Assembly (NCBI GenBank): GCA_934045905.1
Contig: OW203765.1
Coordinates: forward strand, 14,199,409-14,263,408
Length of the DNA: 64,000 nucleotides
Direction of reading: 5' to 3'
Origin: Leuctra nigra
Lineage: Eukaryota; Arthropoda; Insecta; Plecoptera; Leuctridae
Every line of letters starts with the position of its first letter. Positions within the stretch are counted from its first letter, which is position 1. Under the pieces are notes generated by a model, which was not told the origin of the DNA, ran no database searches, and worked only from the letters and a program-made list of their open reading frames with translations. Shown here in pieces: positions 21,546 through 33,268 of this stretch. The translations under genes were made by a program, and so were the position numbers.

Positions 21546-23476
21546 AAAATAAAAATAAAGTAAACTAGGTACCAACTAAAAGTTTTACTTGTAGGTATGT
21601 ACCTGGGTGGTACTTAGTGCGATCGTATAAAATGCAAAAATGTGCCCAATTAGAGATTTCAGTGATTCTTGAGATGTGCTTTAAAACTAGCAGTAATTCT
21701 GTCTTCATCCAATCCTATTGAAATGATGAGAAATATTTTAACATCAATCTGTGTGGACTTCAGTCAAATTGCAATAGGGAAGTCTCCAACATATTAGATT
21801 TCAAAATAATTGTACGTACCTACCTTAGTGTAATAAGTCTTTATTGTTAGCTATCGAGCTATTATCAGTCACAAATAAAAATAGATAGAAATAAATATTA
21901 ATATTACATAATATGTCGAATGTTGGTAATAGTTTCATGGATGAGGAATACCTAGACTATTAAAATACAATATTACATAGGTAATGAATGGTTATTACTT
22001 ATTACATTGAATACCAAAAAGAATTATTATTTCCAGCCAGCGCCAGTGAGATTGGTCGCTTATTACTTTCAGGCAATCTCGCCTAAACATCAGTACTCTT
22101 AGCATTCCTCACTCCTGCTGGTAGTCTATTCAACATATTGACACCCTTAGAAAACAGATTATTGTTGTTAAACGTTGAGGATGTTCATTTTACATAAGCT
22201 GCCACATTGGCGAGTAATTTAGTAGTTTATCACACAAATATTTAGGACCAAGACCTTTCGTCGTACGGAATATAAAAGTGAATGTTTTAAGCAATGTGTT
22301 GTTTAACCGTTGTCCAACACTATTATGGAAGTTAAGACGTTGCTGGACACATTACCTATCATTACTTTTGTTTGGGTGTGATATTTTTCTAGGAATTGAT
22401 TTTGAAAGATTCAAAGATTTCTTTTAGGTATAAAACAAATTGACAATTGACGTCATGATTCACATGTTGCCACAACAAAGTAGGTAGGTACCTACTTATC
22501 ACCATGGTAACACATTGTTGTGGAACTAGAAATGGTGATGTTAAATTACCGGAAATATTCCAAAGTGGGAATTTTGCGGGAATTTTGTAGTTTTTATTAG
22601 AAAAAATTATAGAATGTTTAGCAAGCCCCCAGGTCCCAAGATGTATGCCAGTGCCAGCCAGTGGATAATTTGTAAATAATAAGTCGGCGGCACTCGGCGA
22701 TTGTTAGGGGAAATATATTTGCTTACAAAATCAATGAGGGGGGGGGGGAGGTCTGGGGCAAACAACCCCAAAAAAATGTTGAATTTCAGGAACAAATTTG
22801 GTGTCGTTCTACACAGTTTGTACCCATGCTTAAGACAATTTTTACATCCATGAAAAATAAGTGGTTGGACGTGTCCGCCCCAAATTAACCACCCTTGCAC
22901 TGGACAACAAATAGCATAATGCCAATATTGAGGAAACTCTTATACCATCTCATTTTGAATATTACCTACAACTAGTTTTCAACATTTCTTTCAACATTCA
23001 AACAAATACCTACATAAATTCCCAATTTTGGGGAATTTATTTATTCACTACTTAGAAATGACATCACCTTCCTAATTCTCATTACATGCTGTTTTTCCTT
23101 TTATAATGTCACATGCCATTCGAGATAGATTATTATGAATGCAAACTTTCCATTTCTTAAGTGATAATGAACATTGAACAACATAAATGTTGGTAGAACC
23201 CTTTATTTTCAAACTCAAAAGTGTAAATTTTCATTAATTAAATATGATATTTAAATTGCAACATCATAGGTTGGTTGATAAAAATGAGATCACTCGTTTG
23301 GAAATGTCAGGAACACTGTTTTCCCCCCAAAATGTACACTGAATTTTTATTTTGAATATTTCTGAATGAAAATGTACACTTTTGAGTGTGAAAATGGTGT
23401 GATTTAGCAACAAATATGTCGTTATTATTGCATGACTGTGAAAGTGTACATCTGACGTGACATTGTATGTTTTCAG
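21546..23476. other. Non-coding stretch, transposon debris
   Basis: No exon found. A G-rich segment at 22735-22760 and the words CAGTGGATAATTTG (about 22656) and CCCTTGCACTGG (about 22884) resemble the ends of the hAT MITE at 56563, but the flanks do not match. The rest is AT-rich. Confidence 0.4.
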
Positions 23477-24019
23477 CACACCGGGCTGGGAATGATGTCC
23501 ATGGCCAATGCCGGCCCAACACCAATGTTCTTCATCACCACGGCCAACACCAGTTGGCCCGACATGTGGTCTTCGGAAGCGTTGTCGAGGGCATGGACGT
23601 CGTCAAGAAGGTGACCCCGGGCCGGGAATGATGTCCATGGCCAATGCCGGCCCAACACCAATGTTCTTCATCACCACGGCCAACACCAGTGGCTTGACAA
23701 CCGACATGTGGTCTTCGGAAGCGTTGTCGAGGGCATGGACGTCGTCAAGAAGGTGACCCCGGGCCGGGAATGATGTCCATGGCCAATGCCGGCCCAACAC
23801 CAATGTTCTTCATCACCACGGCCAAGACCAGTTGGCTTGAGAACCGACATGTGGTCTTCGAAAGCGTTGTCGAGGGCATAGACGTCGTCAAGAAGGTGAC
23901 ACCGGGCCGGGAATGATGTCCATGGCCAATGCCGGCCCAACACCAATGTTCTTCATCACCACGGCCAACACCAGTGGCTTGACAACCGACATGTGGTCTA
24001 CGGAAGCGTTGTCGAGAAG
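23477..24019 (+). pseudogene. Cyclophilin (peptidyl-prolyl isomerase) exon, four tandem degenerate copies
   Basis: After a good acceptor (GTATGTTTTCAG), copy 1 reads [14 protein letters not shown], the cyclophilin A core HTGPGxLSMANAGP. Copies start near 23491, 23627, 23769 and 23912, with spacing 136-143 bp and no intron between them. Each carries FFITTA, and each lacks 9 bp in the NTNGSQ segment (reads TPM). That removes the active-site glutamine before FF. Copies 1, 2 and 4 also have internal frameshifts or deletions. Only copy 3 stays open through [20 protein letters not shown] to KK. Cyclophilins catalyse proline cis-trans isomerisation and help protein folding. The matching last exon lies at 34060. 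Joined copies are not in frame with each other, so this array looks non-functional or under decay. Confidence 0.75.
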
Positions 24020-24258
24020 GTGAATATAAAACCATGTTATATTACCTGCTAAGAATCAGGACCTCCAAGAACACAGTTTTTCAGGAGAGCAGAGAAAAAC
24101 TTATAAACAGAAATGAGATAAGGTCTTGATTTCTGTCTTACTATTCTTTCTATGGATTCTCGATGGATTATTCTTTTTTAGATGTCCAACTCATTTAGGT
24201 CATGTATACTTGGTCCTGATTCTTAGCCATGGAAATATATTTTACAATGCATAAGTAG

Positions 24259-25215
24259 TAGAGACGGACCGATACCGATACCAACAACCAATACCAATAC
24301 TTTTCCGATACCAATACTATTTTATTGTTGACTGTTATTATTAATTTTAAAATGTTTAATTTATTAGTCAATAGTAAATCATCACCTGTCATGTTGTTTA
24401 ATGATACAGTGGTCCCATACTTCACTTGTTTTGCGTTTTGACAAAACATTAAACATCAAACAATCAAAACAAAACATTAAACAAGTCAAATACAAACCAA
24501 CTTTCAGTGAGAACTACCAACTACAGTATTTACTTGAATATAGGCCACCCCTGATTATATACAACACCCCAGTTTTTGGAAGTCTGTTTTTGAAAAACAC
24601 TTTGAATTCAAAAATAAGTCATGTGGATGGGAAAAAGAACTGTCATTTGTCAGGACCTTGACTATACTTCTATCTATTTTACACTTGAGTTGAGTGACAG
24701 ATCCTTTGAGTAGGTACTTTACTGGTTGGCCTCAGCTGTTCTTAAGTTGGGGGAAACATGAATAGTGTGTCTTTTATTGAAACATTATCATCCATCAACA
24801 CATTAATTTTTATTTAAATCATTTTTTTTCCATTTCTCTCAGCAAACTTTTAACATGCCTTTTGAATGGATCATTATTCATGGAACATTCACTTTTACAT
24901 CACTCTACATTGCAGTGATATAAAGTAGGTACCTTATACATTATAAAACTAAAAGACACAAGAAGTTCACATTTCCTTTGTTTATAAAACCACCCAAACA
25001 TGGCTGGGGGTGCGTCAAAAGCCAAGATGCAAGCCGGCATCTCTTGCCCTTGAATATTCTTTGTCTCTGATCGGTCTAGCGACCTCAACCAATGCCGTCA
25101 ATCAGAATACACACAACATTAGGCGGGAAAATTTAGAAAGTATCGGTAAGGGAGAAAAAATAGTAGTATTGTCTACTACTACGCGAGAACCGGTATCGGT
25201 ATTGGTCCATCTCTA
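24259..25215. mobile_element. hAT-like element, TAGAGAYGGACC, TSD ATAAGTAG
   Basis: The inverted ends TAGAGACGGACCGATACCGA and the right-end counterpart (finishing GGTCCATCTCTA) are flanked by an exact 8-bp duplication ATAAGTAG (24251-24258 and 25216-25223). Subterminal GATACC/GGTATC words repeat at both ends. No transposase; the internal open frames are unremarkable. It lies in the long interval between the cyclophilin exons. Confidence 0.85.
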
Positions 25216-25439
25216 ATAAGTAGTGTTTTGGTGTTATGTACGTTCACACTCCAATTAATCTGAACCCTTTGCCTGCCAAATTACCACTATGGGGTGTATT
25301 TCCTATAACAACCCGATATGATTTCAAAACAGAACTCCGTAACTTATCAAGAGACAGATGAATGTTTCACATTCGACCTCGAGACTGCAACTTTCCCTTG
25401 TTCTTGAAATACAATTAAATAGCATTATAACTATCCACG

Positions 25440-25679
25440 TTTATTCCGGAGGCCCGGGTTCGATTCCCGCGGACGTCCTTCCTTACTGGGTTATTCGTGG
25501 TATTCCCCCAGTCGACAGGCAAATGCTGGGAAGGTACCCTACTAATAGGCCATGAACGCCTACTTCCCACCTTCCATCCTTACCTACTCTTCACCATCAT
25601 CTCCCAATCATCATCATAATCATTCATCCGTCGCCATTAGCCTCGCTGCAGAACAGTGCGACGTTAAACCCCAGACAAA
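25440..25679 (+). mobile_element. tRNA-derived SINE, 5'-truncated
   Basis: It begins within a tRNA T-arm: GGCCCGGGTTCGATTCCCGC includes a pol III B box GGTTCGATTCC. It continues through the body GGCAAATGCTGGGAAGGTACC and ends GTGCGACGTTAAACCCCAGAC plus an A-rich tail. The A box is missing, hence the truncation. The 3' end resembles that of the 5S SINE and of the GC-rich repeats at 1.7-2.6 kb. Confidence 0.65.
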
Positions 25680-25778
25680 AACAAAACTATCCAAATTGAA
25701 TGACCTATTTTAACTTGAATAATGTTCCTATTTATTTTAAACTGTGTTGATTTCTAGTTTAAAACACAATAAAGCAAT

Positions 25779-26200
25779 CCGCGTTGCCAACTTTTAAAAG
25801 TAAAAGTATGGTACAGAACGTGAAAAATTATGGAAATATGCAAAAATTATTGTACGTCCTCAAAATGTAGGAACTATCAGCATTTTTATTTTTTTTTAAG
25901 TTTTTTCAACACTTAGATACCAATTTTGAGACGTTCTGATGTGTATTTTGTTTACAAATTCAACCTTTTAAGTTTTTCACACTTTTTCATGAGCTCAAAA
26001 ACCTTGCCCCGCAGGGCGTTTTTACGATTTTTGGCTCTTTAGAACCAATTTTGAGACGTTTTGAGGTACGTAATAGTACTATATTCAGTTTCACAAAATT
26101 ATCGTACATTTACTTATTATCGTACAGGCACTATCGTGCATCGTACAGAAGGCCAAATTATGGTACAAATACGATAATTATCGTACGGTTGGCAACGCTG
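25779..26200. mobile_element. hAT-like MITE, CMGCGTTGCCAAC, TSD AAAGCAAT
   Basis: The left end CCGCGTTGCCAAC and right end GTTGGCAACGCTG are bounded by the exact 8-bp duplication AAAGCAAT (25771-25778 and 26201-26208). Subterminal GTAC/ATCGTAC words recur near the right end. Non-coding. Confidence 0.85.
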
Positions 26201-26379
26201 AAAGCAATTCACGGACATTTAAATCGGATCTGCAGCGCGATTGTGTAAGCTTCACTTCCAAGTTGGACGAGAACATCTCAAACTTGTAGTCGTCCATCTC
26301 CTAGATGCTGAGTGTGTAACTCACTTTAGAGATGGAGTACTTACTACATCTCCAGCCAAAATTAAGCTTCTAGCGTTAG

Positions 26380-27773
26380 CAGGCGCGTAGGAACTTTATT
26401 TCGACAGGGGGGGGGGGGTCAAAATTATAGGATTCGATGGATGTCAGGAAAAGGTAGTTCACTGCTACAAGGGATCTGGGGAACTCACCCCCAGTTAACC
26501 CCGCAGGGCCTTTTTAAAATTTTTGATACAAAATAATCGAATTTTAAGCTATTCTTCTCAAAGAAATGTAAAATGTGTGATATGCAATATTCTGTGGGAA
26601 CTTAAGAAAACTTGTTTTTATAGAATTACCAATGGCATTTTTTTACATCTTGACAAAAAAGAATCGAATTCGACGCTTTTTTGGCATCTTTTAAGAATTT
26701 AAAAATGTGTGTCCTATGCAATATTCTTGGGAATACAAGAGACAAAATAAAAGTTTGTTATTTGACAAAATCCTAAATGGCCCCGCAGGGAAATTCTTGA
26801 ATTCTAGTGAAAGAGAATCGATTATGAATTGATTTTGGAATCGACCTTTGAAAAAGGTTGCAAGAGCAACAGCAATAAGCAATCAATAAGAAAAATCTGT
26901 AGTATGTGTTTTGGAATCTATTAGTTTAACGTATAATTATTTTATTTGATTCATGAGGATGTTCATGTTGGACAAATGAGTAAATGAGTTGTCTCATTGG
27001 ATAATACCTCTGTTCAATTAGTTTTGCAAAACTTGAGAAAATTTTGAGAATTCAACCTCATAATGGAGCAAATCTGTGCATTCTGTGCAACACTTAATAA
27101 ACATTTGTGAATATCTGGATGTGTTCAGGATCTCTAGAGGGGGGGTCAGGATCTCTGGCAGGGGGGGTCAGGCTCCAGACAGGGGGGTCCGTTCCCCCCT
27201 TAATATAATATAAGTTTTATTGCTCTACAAATTGTATATATACAGGTGGCAGAGATACTATCAACTAAAGTTATATTAAGACAATTGAAATGACATAATT
27301 ATTAATAATAAATATAAACTAAGATACATCGAGGAACAATCTCATCTCCGCGAGTGTTTCCGGTAACGTTGAAAAACTTAGTTCGTTCCACTCTTGAAAT
27401 CCAATATCGGCGTGTGAGTTTCGTGCCGCATCTAATTTCACGTTTCTTCTTCTTATCTTAAATGAGTGATCTTTTCTTCCTACATAATCGGGTTTCTTAA
27501 TTCTTCGAGACAGATCCTTCCATGCTTCCACTCCAGTGAAGGCTCTGTAAATGTTGCAGAGCCTTGCTTTTCTTCTCCTATCTTGAAGCGATTCCCAACC
27601 CAAGTTCTTTATCATGTCTGAAACACTCTCTGGAACTTGCCTCATGGTCAAAGTCAATTCATTTCTTCCCTTTCTACCCTTCCTTGTCTTCACTACTTCC
27701 CACTTCCTTCTTCTCATCTTTCCTGTCACTCTTCTCCCTTTCCCCCCCCCCCCCCCCTATTCCTATGCGCCTG
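26380..27773. mobile_element. hAT-like element, CAGGCGCGTAGGAA, 8-bp TSD with one mismatch
   Basis: The ends CAGGCGCGTAGGAA and TTCCTATGCGCCTG are flanked by AGCGTTAG (26372-26379) and AGCATTAG (27774-27781). It includes CCCCGCAGGG words, long C/G runs and an inserted LINE 3' fragment (27200-27737). A second copy lacking the left end is at about 36535-37340, and a left end with the same CAGGCGCGTAGGAAC start is at 60804. Confidence 0.75.
27200..27737 (-). mobile_element. 5'-truncated non-LTR retrotransposon (3' end)
   Basis: A minus-strand frame (27729-27319, 136 codons, no proper start) reads LGWESLQDRRRKARLCNIYR, KKPDYVGRKDHSFKIRRR and FQEWNELS. This is the conserved C-terminal tail after the reverse transcriptase of CR1/Jockey-group LINEs. 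After the stop, a short 3' UTR has AATAAA (minus strand, near 27215) and an AT-rich end. The paired repeat copy at 36.5-37.3 kb lacks this block, which confirms that it was inserted into the hAT element. Confidence 0.75.
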
Positions 27774-27781
27774 AGCATTAG

Positions 27782-28590
27782 ACACGTAGCATCTATTTGA
27801 CACTCATGTTGGCGATATAATCAGATAATAATTGTAAACATACTCACTTTCCATGTGTTGACATGTTTAGTTTATTAGTTTTTATTCATTTGACAAGTGT
27901 GTGTTTATTAATTACACTAGGAAAACGCTCAGTGTAACGCGTTGATGAGCGAGAACGGGTACGTTCAAATTCTCAAACCGGAATGCGTACAGAACGCACA
28001 GAAAACAAATATGTACATCAATATTGAATTGACCAATGTAGGTGGGCGTTGCCTTATGAAAGACAAAAGTATTACCATGGTAACTCCAGGGTTGTTAGAA
28101 AAAACAATTTTTCATTCAAACAAATGAAATTTAGAAAGATCAAAGAAATAGCTCACACGTGTTTAATCTAGTTTAATTTATCACTTGAAATAGTACAATC
28201 AATATATTTAAATCATATAAATCATGTTTGATGATTTGCTGGACAATTATTACAGATGCTACAACGAAACAAATTATATTTTGCCAGGTATGTTGCCAAA
28301 GCGTTTTACTTTTTAATGGCGTCTGTCACTGGATAGTTTCGTCAACTTAAAAAGGCCCTTCCTCTCTTATGAGAAGTTAATTAAGACTGAACAATATTCA
28401 AGTAGATAGCTTAAAGCAATACTATTATTAACGGCAATTTGTTGATTGTAAAACTGTTAAATTCTGTACAAATTCAACATTATTCTAATAATATCATGTG
28501 TTCAATTTGTTGTGTATACAAGCTCTTTGGTTGTGACCAAACATTGACTTTTGTTTTATGACGTCGTAGTTTGGTCAGATCTACATTGGT
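27782..28590. other. Non-coding, contains a dispersed repeat end
   Basis: 27917-27950 repeats the ACTAGGAAAACGCTC / AACGCGTTGATGAGCGAG end also seen near 8820 and 55120. No exons recognised. Confidence 0.4.
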
Positions 28591-28836
28591 CAATAGGCCA
28601 TTTAAGAAAGTAAAGATACATCTGTTGGTAAAGTGTGGAACTAATGTTATCAGGCTTAAACGCATGCGCAGTGCGCACTTCAAAGGACTCGGCGTGACGT
28701 CATCCCACCCACAGCCTTCTCGAACACACGTACATTTATGACAGACACCAAACAGACACTAGTCACTACACACTAGGCGGCTGTGGACTTGTCAGGCATT
28801 ATCGCATGCGCACTGACTTTCTTAAATGGCCTATTG
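28591..28836. repeat. MITE with GGCCATTTAAGAAAGT inverted ends
   Basis: The left CAATAGGCCATTTAAGAAAG and right CTTTCTTAAATGGCCTATTG are perfect inverses. If the flanking TA is the duplication, the element proper starts at GGCC. Inner arms also pair (CGCATGCGCAGTGC against GCATGCGCACTG), giving a cruciform-prone centre. Confidence 0.65.
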
Positions 28837-28837
28837 A

Positions 28838-29523
28838 AAAATGATCAACTCAGTCAACATAAATGTAGGTATCTGCTTTTGATTGAAACGTGAAAATAGC
28901 ATCTAAACACTGTGGTTCCTAAAGCAAATCAGATCCATGTGGCAGTGGGAAAACAGTTATTTCGATACTTCATCTCTGACAGCTATTAAAAATGTCAATA
29001 AGTGCATACGTTCTTAACTGATAGGGCTGAAATTTGTAAAATAAGAGACATTGTTGGTCTTACTGACCATGCAAAATATGAGTTTGATCACATTTATCGA
29101 AGACCATTTTCATTTTACAACCTATCAGGAGATGTTTATTTAAATTTTAACCAATGAATGAAATACAAAAAAAATTAGGGTCTGCAAACAGAAAAGGTTG
29201 CTTCTACATGTGTGCAAAATTTCAGCTCGATCGAAGAAAAACTCTGACCTGTATAGCCAAAATATGAGTTTAGTCAGATTTATGGAAGACCATCTTCATT
29301 TTTCAACCTATCAGGAGATGTTTATTTAAATTTTAACCAATGAATGGATTTCAAAAAAATTAGGGTCTGCAACGCCCAGAGAATGTCCGAACACGTGTGC
29401 AAAATTTTAGCTCGATCGAAGAAAAACTCTGACCTCTATATCGTCAGTAACAGAAAAAAAAAACAAAAAAACAGAGGTCCGTCCAAAAGAGCCAAAAGGA
29501 GACGCTCGCTTCGCTCGCTCAAT
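28838..29523 (+). repeat. Dispersed repeat ending CGCTTCGCTCGCTCAA, copy 1
   Basis: Collinear with 45843-46555 over roughly 700 bp, with an inverted partial copy at about 54285-54620. It contains an internal direct repeat of roughly 185 bp (CCAATGAATG, CTCGATCGAAGAAAAACTCT) and ends with the palindromic GAGACGCTCGCTTCGCTCGC. Probably a non-autonomous transposon; its own ends and target duplication were not resolved. Confidence 0.6.
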
Positions 29524-30495
29524 CAAAACATAAGTTCAAAATAGCCAGGTGACAAGTTGAATTAATTTGTTTTCTTCCACGGTCCCCTGTGACTCAAGTG
29601 TCAAACAAAGTTGTGGAGGTCACACGATATTTATTTTAATATTCAAATGAATAAACGTTATAAATATTATTTACTTGTTATTATGGTAGGAAGTTTTAAA
29701 TATTTTTGAGATGTTATTCGGTAAGTTTTATAATCAATAATCATAAACAAATCTATTGTGTAGAATATTTGATTCACTTTTGCCGGAAGTGACGTGTTTC
29801 CCTGCTTGCTAACGACATAAATTTATTTCTTTAAACTCAAACTCTCACTCTAACTATGACTTAGATGTACGTCGTTAGGAAAATGGGTGTTAGACATGTA
29901 CTCGGGAATAGTTACACAATCGCACTGCTGATGCATCGTGATCAATCTTCTCTCTCCACTTCTCCTCATATTTCTCCTCTCTCTCTTCGACATCCTTCGA
30001 GTTATCTTTCCATCTCTCTCTGTCTTCCTTCACTTCTTCTAGTGTGTTTTCTGTCTAACCCAAACAATGATAATTACAATATTAATTACAGAAGGACAAC
30101 CTAGTTTTCACTTACATTATTCAACTTGGGTTTAATGTCAAGGCACAGGTTTGAAAAATGTAAATGTAATTGTTTATAGTTTTCTTTGTATTTTCCGATC
30201 TGACAAAATGGAAATGGACAGTGACAACCGTGAGCCAACATCGGATCAAGTTGACAATGTTGCTATTGTGTGGAAATACTTGGTTACAGGGGATCTTAAA
30301 ACCCACACAAAAATTCTTCCCACCCTTAGATTAAAAATAAACAATCTCGCTCGAATATTCTCGATCTCGAGGACAATAATCTCGCTCGATCTTGCCCAAT
30401 TCTTTAAAATAAATCTCGATCTCGCTCAAATTCGAAAAATCGAATTTCACACAGCCCTTTTGACAATGAAACTGCAGTGGTTTTCTCTGGCATCA
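29524..30495. other. Non-coding with CGAGAT palindromic repeat
   Basis: The block 30338-30450 belongs to the same CTCGATCTCGAG-type family as 11.7-12.1 kb and 34.9-35.2 kb. The open frame beginning near 30199 (MEMDSDNREPTSDQVDNVAI) is suggestive of a protein N-terminus but runs into this repeat. I cannot support it as a gene. Confidence 0.4.
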
Positions 30496-30712
30496 AATGT
30501 ACACTCCTGGACACTGAAATTGGCCCGCAGTCAATGTTCAAGTGGCACTACAGCTAGTATTTAACATTATTTTAATGTAAGTTTTTGGCGCAAAGACCGG
30601 ATGGATAGTGTGAGTTAAGGGCCGAAAAATTACTTTAAATAAATAAATACTAGCCGTAGTGCCACTTGTACATTGACCGCGGGCCAATTTCAGTATCCAG
30701 GAGTGTACCTAT
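30496..30712. repeat. Inverted repeat with 65-bp arms
   Basis: Arm 30498-30562 (GTACACTCCTGGACACTGAA ... CAGCTAGTATTT) pairs with 30646-30711 (AAATACTAGCC ... CAGTATCCAGGAGTGTAC). About 85 bp of AT-rich spacer lies between. The mismatches are mostly single bases. No termini typical of a known superfamily are visible. Confidence 0.6.
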
Positions 30713-31011
30713 TAGACCTTGCTTGGTGAAATCCCTTCCATTGTGCTTCTTCACTTTACCTTCTGAGAGAACAAATAGTGACTTTCTACTGTTGAGATGA
30801 CGCCATGTCAATATGTACTTGCTACTTCGTTGTTCTGGCATACGGACCTTCTGGTTACTTTCACAAGATCATTATTTGATACATGTGATTTGATGATTGA
30901 GACGTAATTAAATCATGTCATTGCCTAGAACAATGTTGGCGGGAAAACACTGTAAGAATCACACCTCGAAACATAAGTCAAACCATTGATTAATTTGCAA
31001 ACAATTTGTTA

Positions 31012-31376
31012 AGGTGGCGCGATCACTCGAGGCATAGTTTCAGATCTTCATAAATTTTTGTGTACTTATTGATATTCATTCCATACATAATCCTTGAAAA
31101 AATTAAACACTTCTCGTGTCTAGTTTCTGAGATAAATTGAGTTTTCTCCCCCATGTTATCTTATGGCAGCCGAGTAAAATCGTGTAATTTTTAAGCTAAA
31201 ATGAAGTTCTAATTTTTTTGTACCGTCAGATTTTAACAAAAAACTTTTTTTCTGGTAGACCTACAGATTTACTACCAGGAAAAAATTATAAACGATACCA
31301 ACGTGTGCTATTTTAAAAGTTATACACCAAATTCGAAATGATTTTCCTATACCTCCCATGTTAAAGTTTTGTACAT
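31012..31376 (+). repeat. Dispersed repeat (CTTCTCGTGTCTAGTTT family)
   Basis: Starts TTAAGGTGGCGCGATC and shares collinear blocks with 39882-40330 (inside a hAT element) and 53665-53960: CACTTCTCGTGTCTAGTTT, GAGTTTTCTCCCCCATGTTA and CAACGTGTGCTATTTTAAAA. Non-coding; classification unknown. The stretch 31377-31735 after it holds nothing I recognise. Confidence 0.5.
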
Positions 31377-31735
31377 TCTCAAAAGACATAAAATTGAAAA
31401 CTCATTATTTTGCGGGAGTTGCAAACTACTGGACTTTAAATGAGTCTTTAATACTTGAAACAAACTCAAAGATTCACTGCCAACTTAGCTGAAAAAGCAC
31501 TAATATGTCACAAGTCACAACAGACAATTACTTTCTAAATGTACTTTGTTAAGAGTCGACAGGACTCGCAGAAAATTTCGATTCCGATGTGAAAAAAATC
31601 TTAGAAATGCATGAAAATGCATTAGCTCTGGGTTGTACGTGACATTTGTGACATTTAATCGTGTGTTGCATGTTGCATATACTGCTGTGAAGTAAGTTAT
31701 TTTAATTCAAATATTGAAAACCACAAAAAACCATA

Positions 31736-32043
31736 AAAAGGCGGCCCCTACTTTTTTCTTAACGGCTTGACCGATTGTTTTCAAAATTTAACAGCATAGA
31801 GATAAAGAGTAAATCTGTGCCTCTAGTGATCCAAAAAAAATATAAAAAATGTTTTTTCTCGTTTTGAGGAAGTGCTAACATGGGCAATATATTAGTCTTT
31901 TTGACACCACTGCCCTGAAAATTCTAAACAAAAAATTACACTTTTGGCTCACTAGAGGCACATATTTATTATTTATCTATAATCTGTGAAAATTTGAAGA
32001 CAATCGGTAAAGCCGTTTAGAAAAAAGTAGGGGCCGCCTTTTT
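31736..32043. repeat. Foldback element, AAAAAGGCGGCCCCTAC arms
   Basis: The left arm AAAAAGGCGGCCCCTACTTT continues for about 95 bp to TGCCTCTAGTGA. The right arm (about 31950-32043) is its imperfect inverse, ending AAAGTAGGGGCCGCCTTTTT. Such arms would form a near-continuous hairpin with a loop of about 120 bases. Confidence 0.7.
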
Positions 32044-32277
32044 GTGCTTCATAAAACATGGATTTCATCAAGTATCGTAGACTCTTAACCCAGGCTATTA
32101 AATAGGAGATGATTTTATGGCAACAAGTGATTATTTATTTATTTTATGGCTGATTTAAAGATCTAGGGGTTGTTCCAACTCCATTCCCTTTGTGAAATGG
32201 AATAAACTGTACACATTTAATATCATTGTTGTCGTCAATAAAATTGTATTGAAAATAGAGCGAAATGAGGATAACTT

Positions 32278-33268
32278 GACAGGTATTATTTTATTGTGGA
32301 ACAATGGTGCAAGATAAGTTCAATCAGCTTCCATATTGGAAAATGGCATGACATTTTCAAGTAAATTCGTTTTTTTTTTGGTAGGTGCCATTCAACCATT
32401 CAATAAAATTTTTGTAAATTTTGTAAATCATGGGGAAATTATCCCAAATGGCTTTTATGGTTGAGAGTCAATCGATCCGCATTAAGTTGTTAGTGAATAT
32501 AAAATCAAGTTTATCACATTTTGGGTTTACATCCCATTTCTTTCAATCCAGTTTAAGTGTTTTTTGGTAAAGGCGCATTCACAATGCACCGCTAACTTTA
32601 ACTTGAAACGTTAACTTTAACTTAAGAATGTTTGTTTTACGGGATCACTGGGTAGCATTCACAACCGCAGAACGCTAACTTAACGACGTTAACGTTAACT
32701 TGAAAGTTTACAAACTCCAAACATTCAAGTTTAAGTTAGCGGTCGACCTTGAGTCAACCAATAGAAATCGGGCAATAATACGAAGATACCCGAGGGGAAG
32801 GCGAAGCATCCCGAGGTATTCTATTTGAAGAGTTTTGATTGGCTCGGGATTCTACGTTGCCGTTGTCATTGTGAATAGTGTCAAGTTAAGTTACAAGTTA
32901 ACGTTATAAGTTTAAGTTAAAGTTTAAGTTAGCGGTGCATTGTGAATGCGCCTTAAATCTGTGATTTTCGGGATTTTTGGGGGCTAACGATTAGAGCCAA
33001 TTTCAAAATAGCTGCAAAATATTTAATAGAATGACAATGGTAAATCTATTTTTAGTTTTTTTTTATTGAGAACCGATTTTATTTGATTTGTTTCAGTTTT
33101 TTTTTAAATTATTATTTACGCACGATATCCAACATTTCCAAAATTTCCATTTAAGGGTTTTGCCCCTTTCAAAATATGAATTTCCATGCAAATGTCATAC
33201 CATTCTCTAATATGGAAGCTGATTGAACTTATCTTGCACCATTGTCCCACAATAAAATAATACCTGTC
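32278..33268. mobile_element. TIR element, GACAGGTATTATTTTATTG ends
   Basis: Inverted arms of about 80 bp: the left GACAGGTATTATTTTATTGT, GGTGCAAGATAAGTTCAATC and CAGCTTCCATAT are mirrored at 33183-33268. A Harbinger-type MITE (32571-32953) is nested inside. No coding sequence and no clear target duplication. Confidence 0.65.
32571..32953. mobile_element. Harbinger-type MITE, AGGCGCATTCACAATG, TSD TAA
   Basis: The termini AGGCGCATTCACAATGCACC and GGTGCATTGTGAATGCGCCT are exact inverses, flanked by TAA on both sides (32568-32570 and 32954-32956). The interior is filled with GTTAACTTTAAC-type repeats. A 3-bp TWA duplication is characteristic of PIF/Harbinger elements. Confidence 0.8.

Noticed and set aside
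22656..22894. Possible hAT MITE related to 56563-56988
   Set aside because: Ends only partly inverted and no target duplication found.
23508..24035. Several antisense open frames with repeated [15 protein letters not shown]
   Set aside because: They are reverse readings of the cyclophilin exon array; the plus strand matches a known family and has a splice acceptor.
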